In this document: positions 6,277 to 6,298 of the stretch, piece by piece
Layout: the number at the start of each line of letters is the position of its first letter
Numbering within the stretch: position 1 is the stretch's first letter
Origin: Leptospiraceae bacterium
Lineage (GTDB): Bacteria; Spirochaetota; Leptospiria; Turneriellales; Turneriellaceae
Assembly (NCBI GenBank): GCA_016788945.1
Contig: JAEUSA010000340.1
Span: forward strand, 1-6,298
Direction: 5' to 3'
DNA: 6,298 nt
Program-made: the position numbers and the translations under genes
Notes under the pieces: model-generated
Database searches by the model: none
What the model saw: the letters and a program-made list of their open reading frames with translations, nothing else
What the model was told of the DNA's origin: nothing

Positions 6277-6298
6277 TTACCTCTGCCTCTGTTTATGC
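6277..6298 (-). CDS. rpmJ: 50S ribosomal protein L36, C-terminal end only (partial)
   Basis: The first 20 or so bases of the minus strand read as the codons His-Lys-Gln-Arg-Gln-Arg followed by TAA. HKQRQ is the usual end of bacterial L36 (E. coli ends HKQRQG), and rpmJ is the usual gene just upstream of rpsM, so I read this as the 3' end of rpmJ running off the window. L36 is a small, often zinc-binding protein of the large ribosomal subunit, but the Cys residues that would show zinc binding lie outside the window. The stop codon ends only two bases before the rpsM ATG and overlaps its Shine-Dalgarno (AGAGGT), which suggests coupled translation. With only six residues visible, the call rests on motif plus gene order. 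Confidence 0.8.

Overview
The window is a conserved housekeeping stretch in which every supported gene lies on the minus strand, so transcription runs from the right edge to the left. In transcription order it holds the last codons of rpmJ (L36), then rpsM (S13), rpsK (S11), rpsD (S4), rpoA (RNA polymerase alpha) and rplQ (L17), an intrinsic terminator, alaS (alanyl-tRNA synthetase) and acpS (holo-ACP synthase). Coding density is very high, and the only gaps over 20 bases are rpoA-rplQ, rplQ-alaS and alaS-acpS.

Region 1 (about 6298 to 3217) is the classical bacterial alpha operon. Its genes are 2 to 21 bases apart, each has a recognisable Shine-Dalgarno, and a strong hairpin plus T-tract closes the operon just after rplQ. 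Region 2 (3216 to 22) is alaS followed by acpS, probably a separate transcription unit. A short ATGA-overlapping reading frame bridges these two genes and may couple their translation.

The organism is a bacterium. RpoA resembles, from memory, the alpha subunit of Leptospira and relatives: the N-terminal NYGKFVAEPF-type block, an acidic linker, an SKHYSD segment in the C-terminal domain and a GMRD ending. Base composition looks close to half G+C, higher than typical Leptospira, so a Turneriella- or Leptonema-like member of the Leptospirales is my best guess. This is inference and was not tested by a search.

Together the genes serve translation (30S proteins S4, S11 and S13, 50S proteins L17 and L36, Ala-tRNA supply), transcription (alpha) and activation of acyl carrier protein for lipid synthesis. 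I found no mobile element, CRISPR array, tRNA, rRNA, phage gene or defence gene, and no convincing undescribed system. The points worth a second look are small: a hairpin whose loop is exactly the rpoA stop codon, a Lys/Ala-rich tail on L17, altered DNA-contact positions in the alpha C-terminal domain, the lack of room for an E. coli-type S4-binding leader before rpsM, and the alaS-acpS bridging frame. The 21 bases left of acpS show no clear feature.
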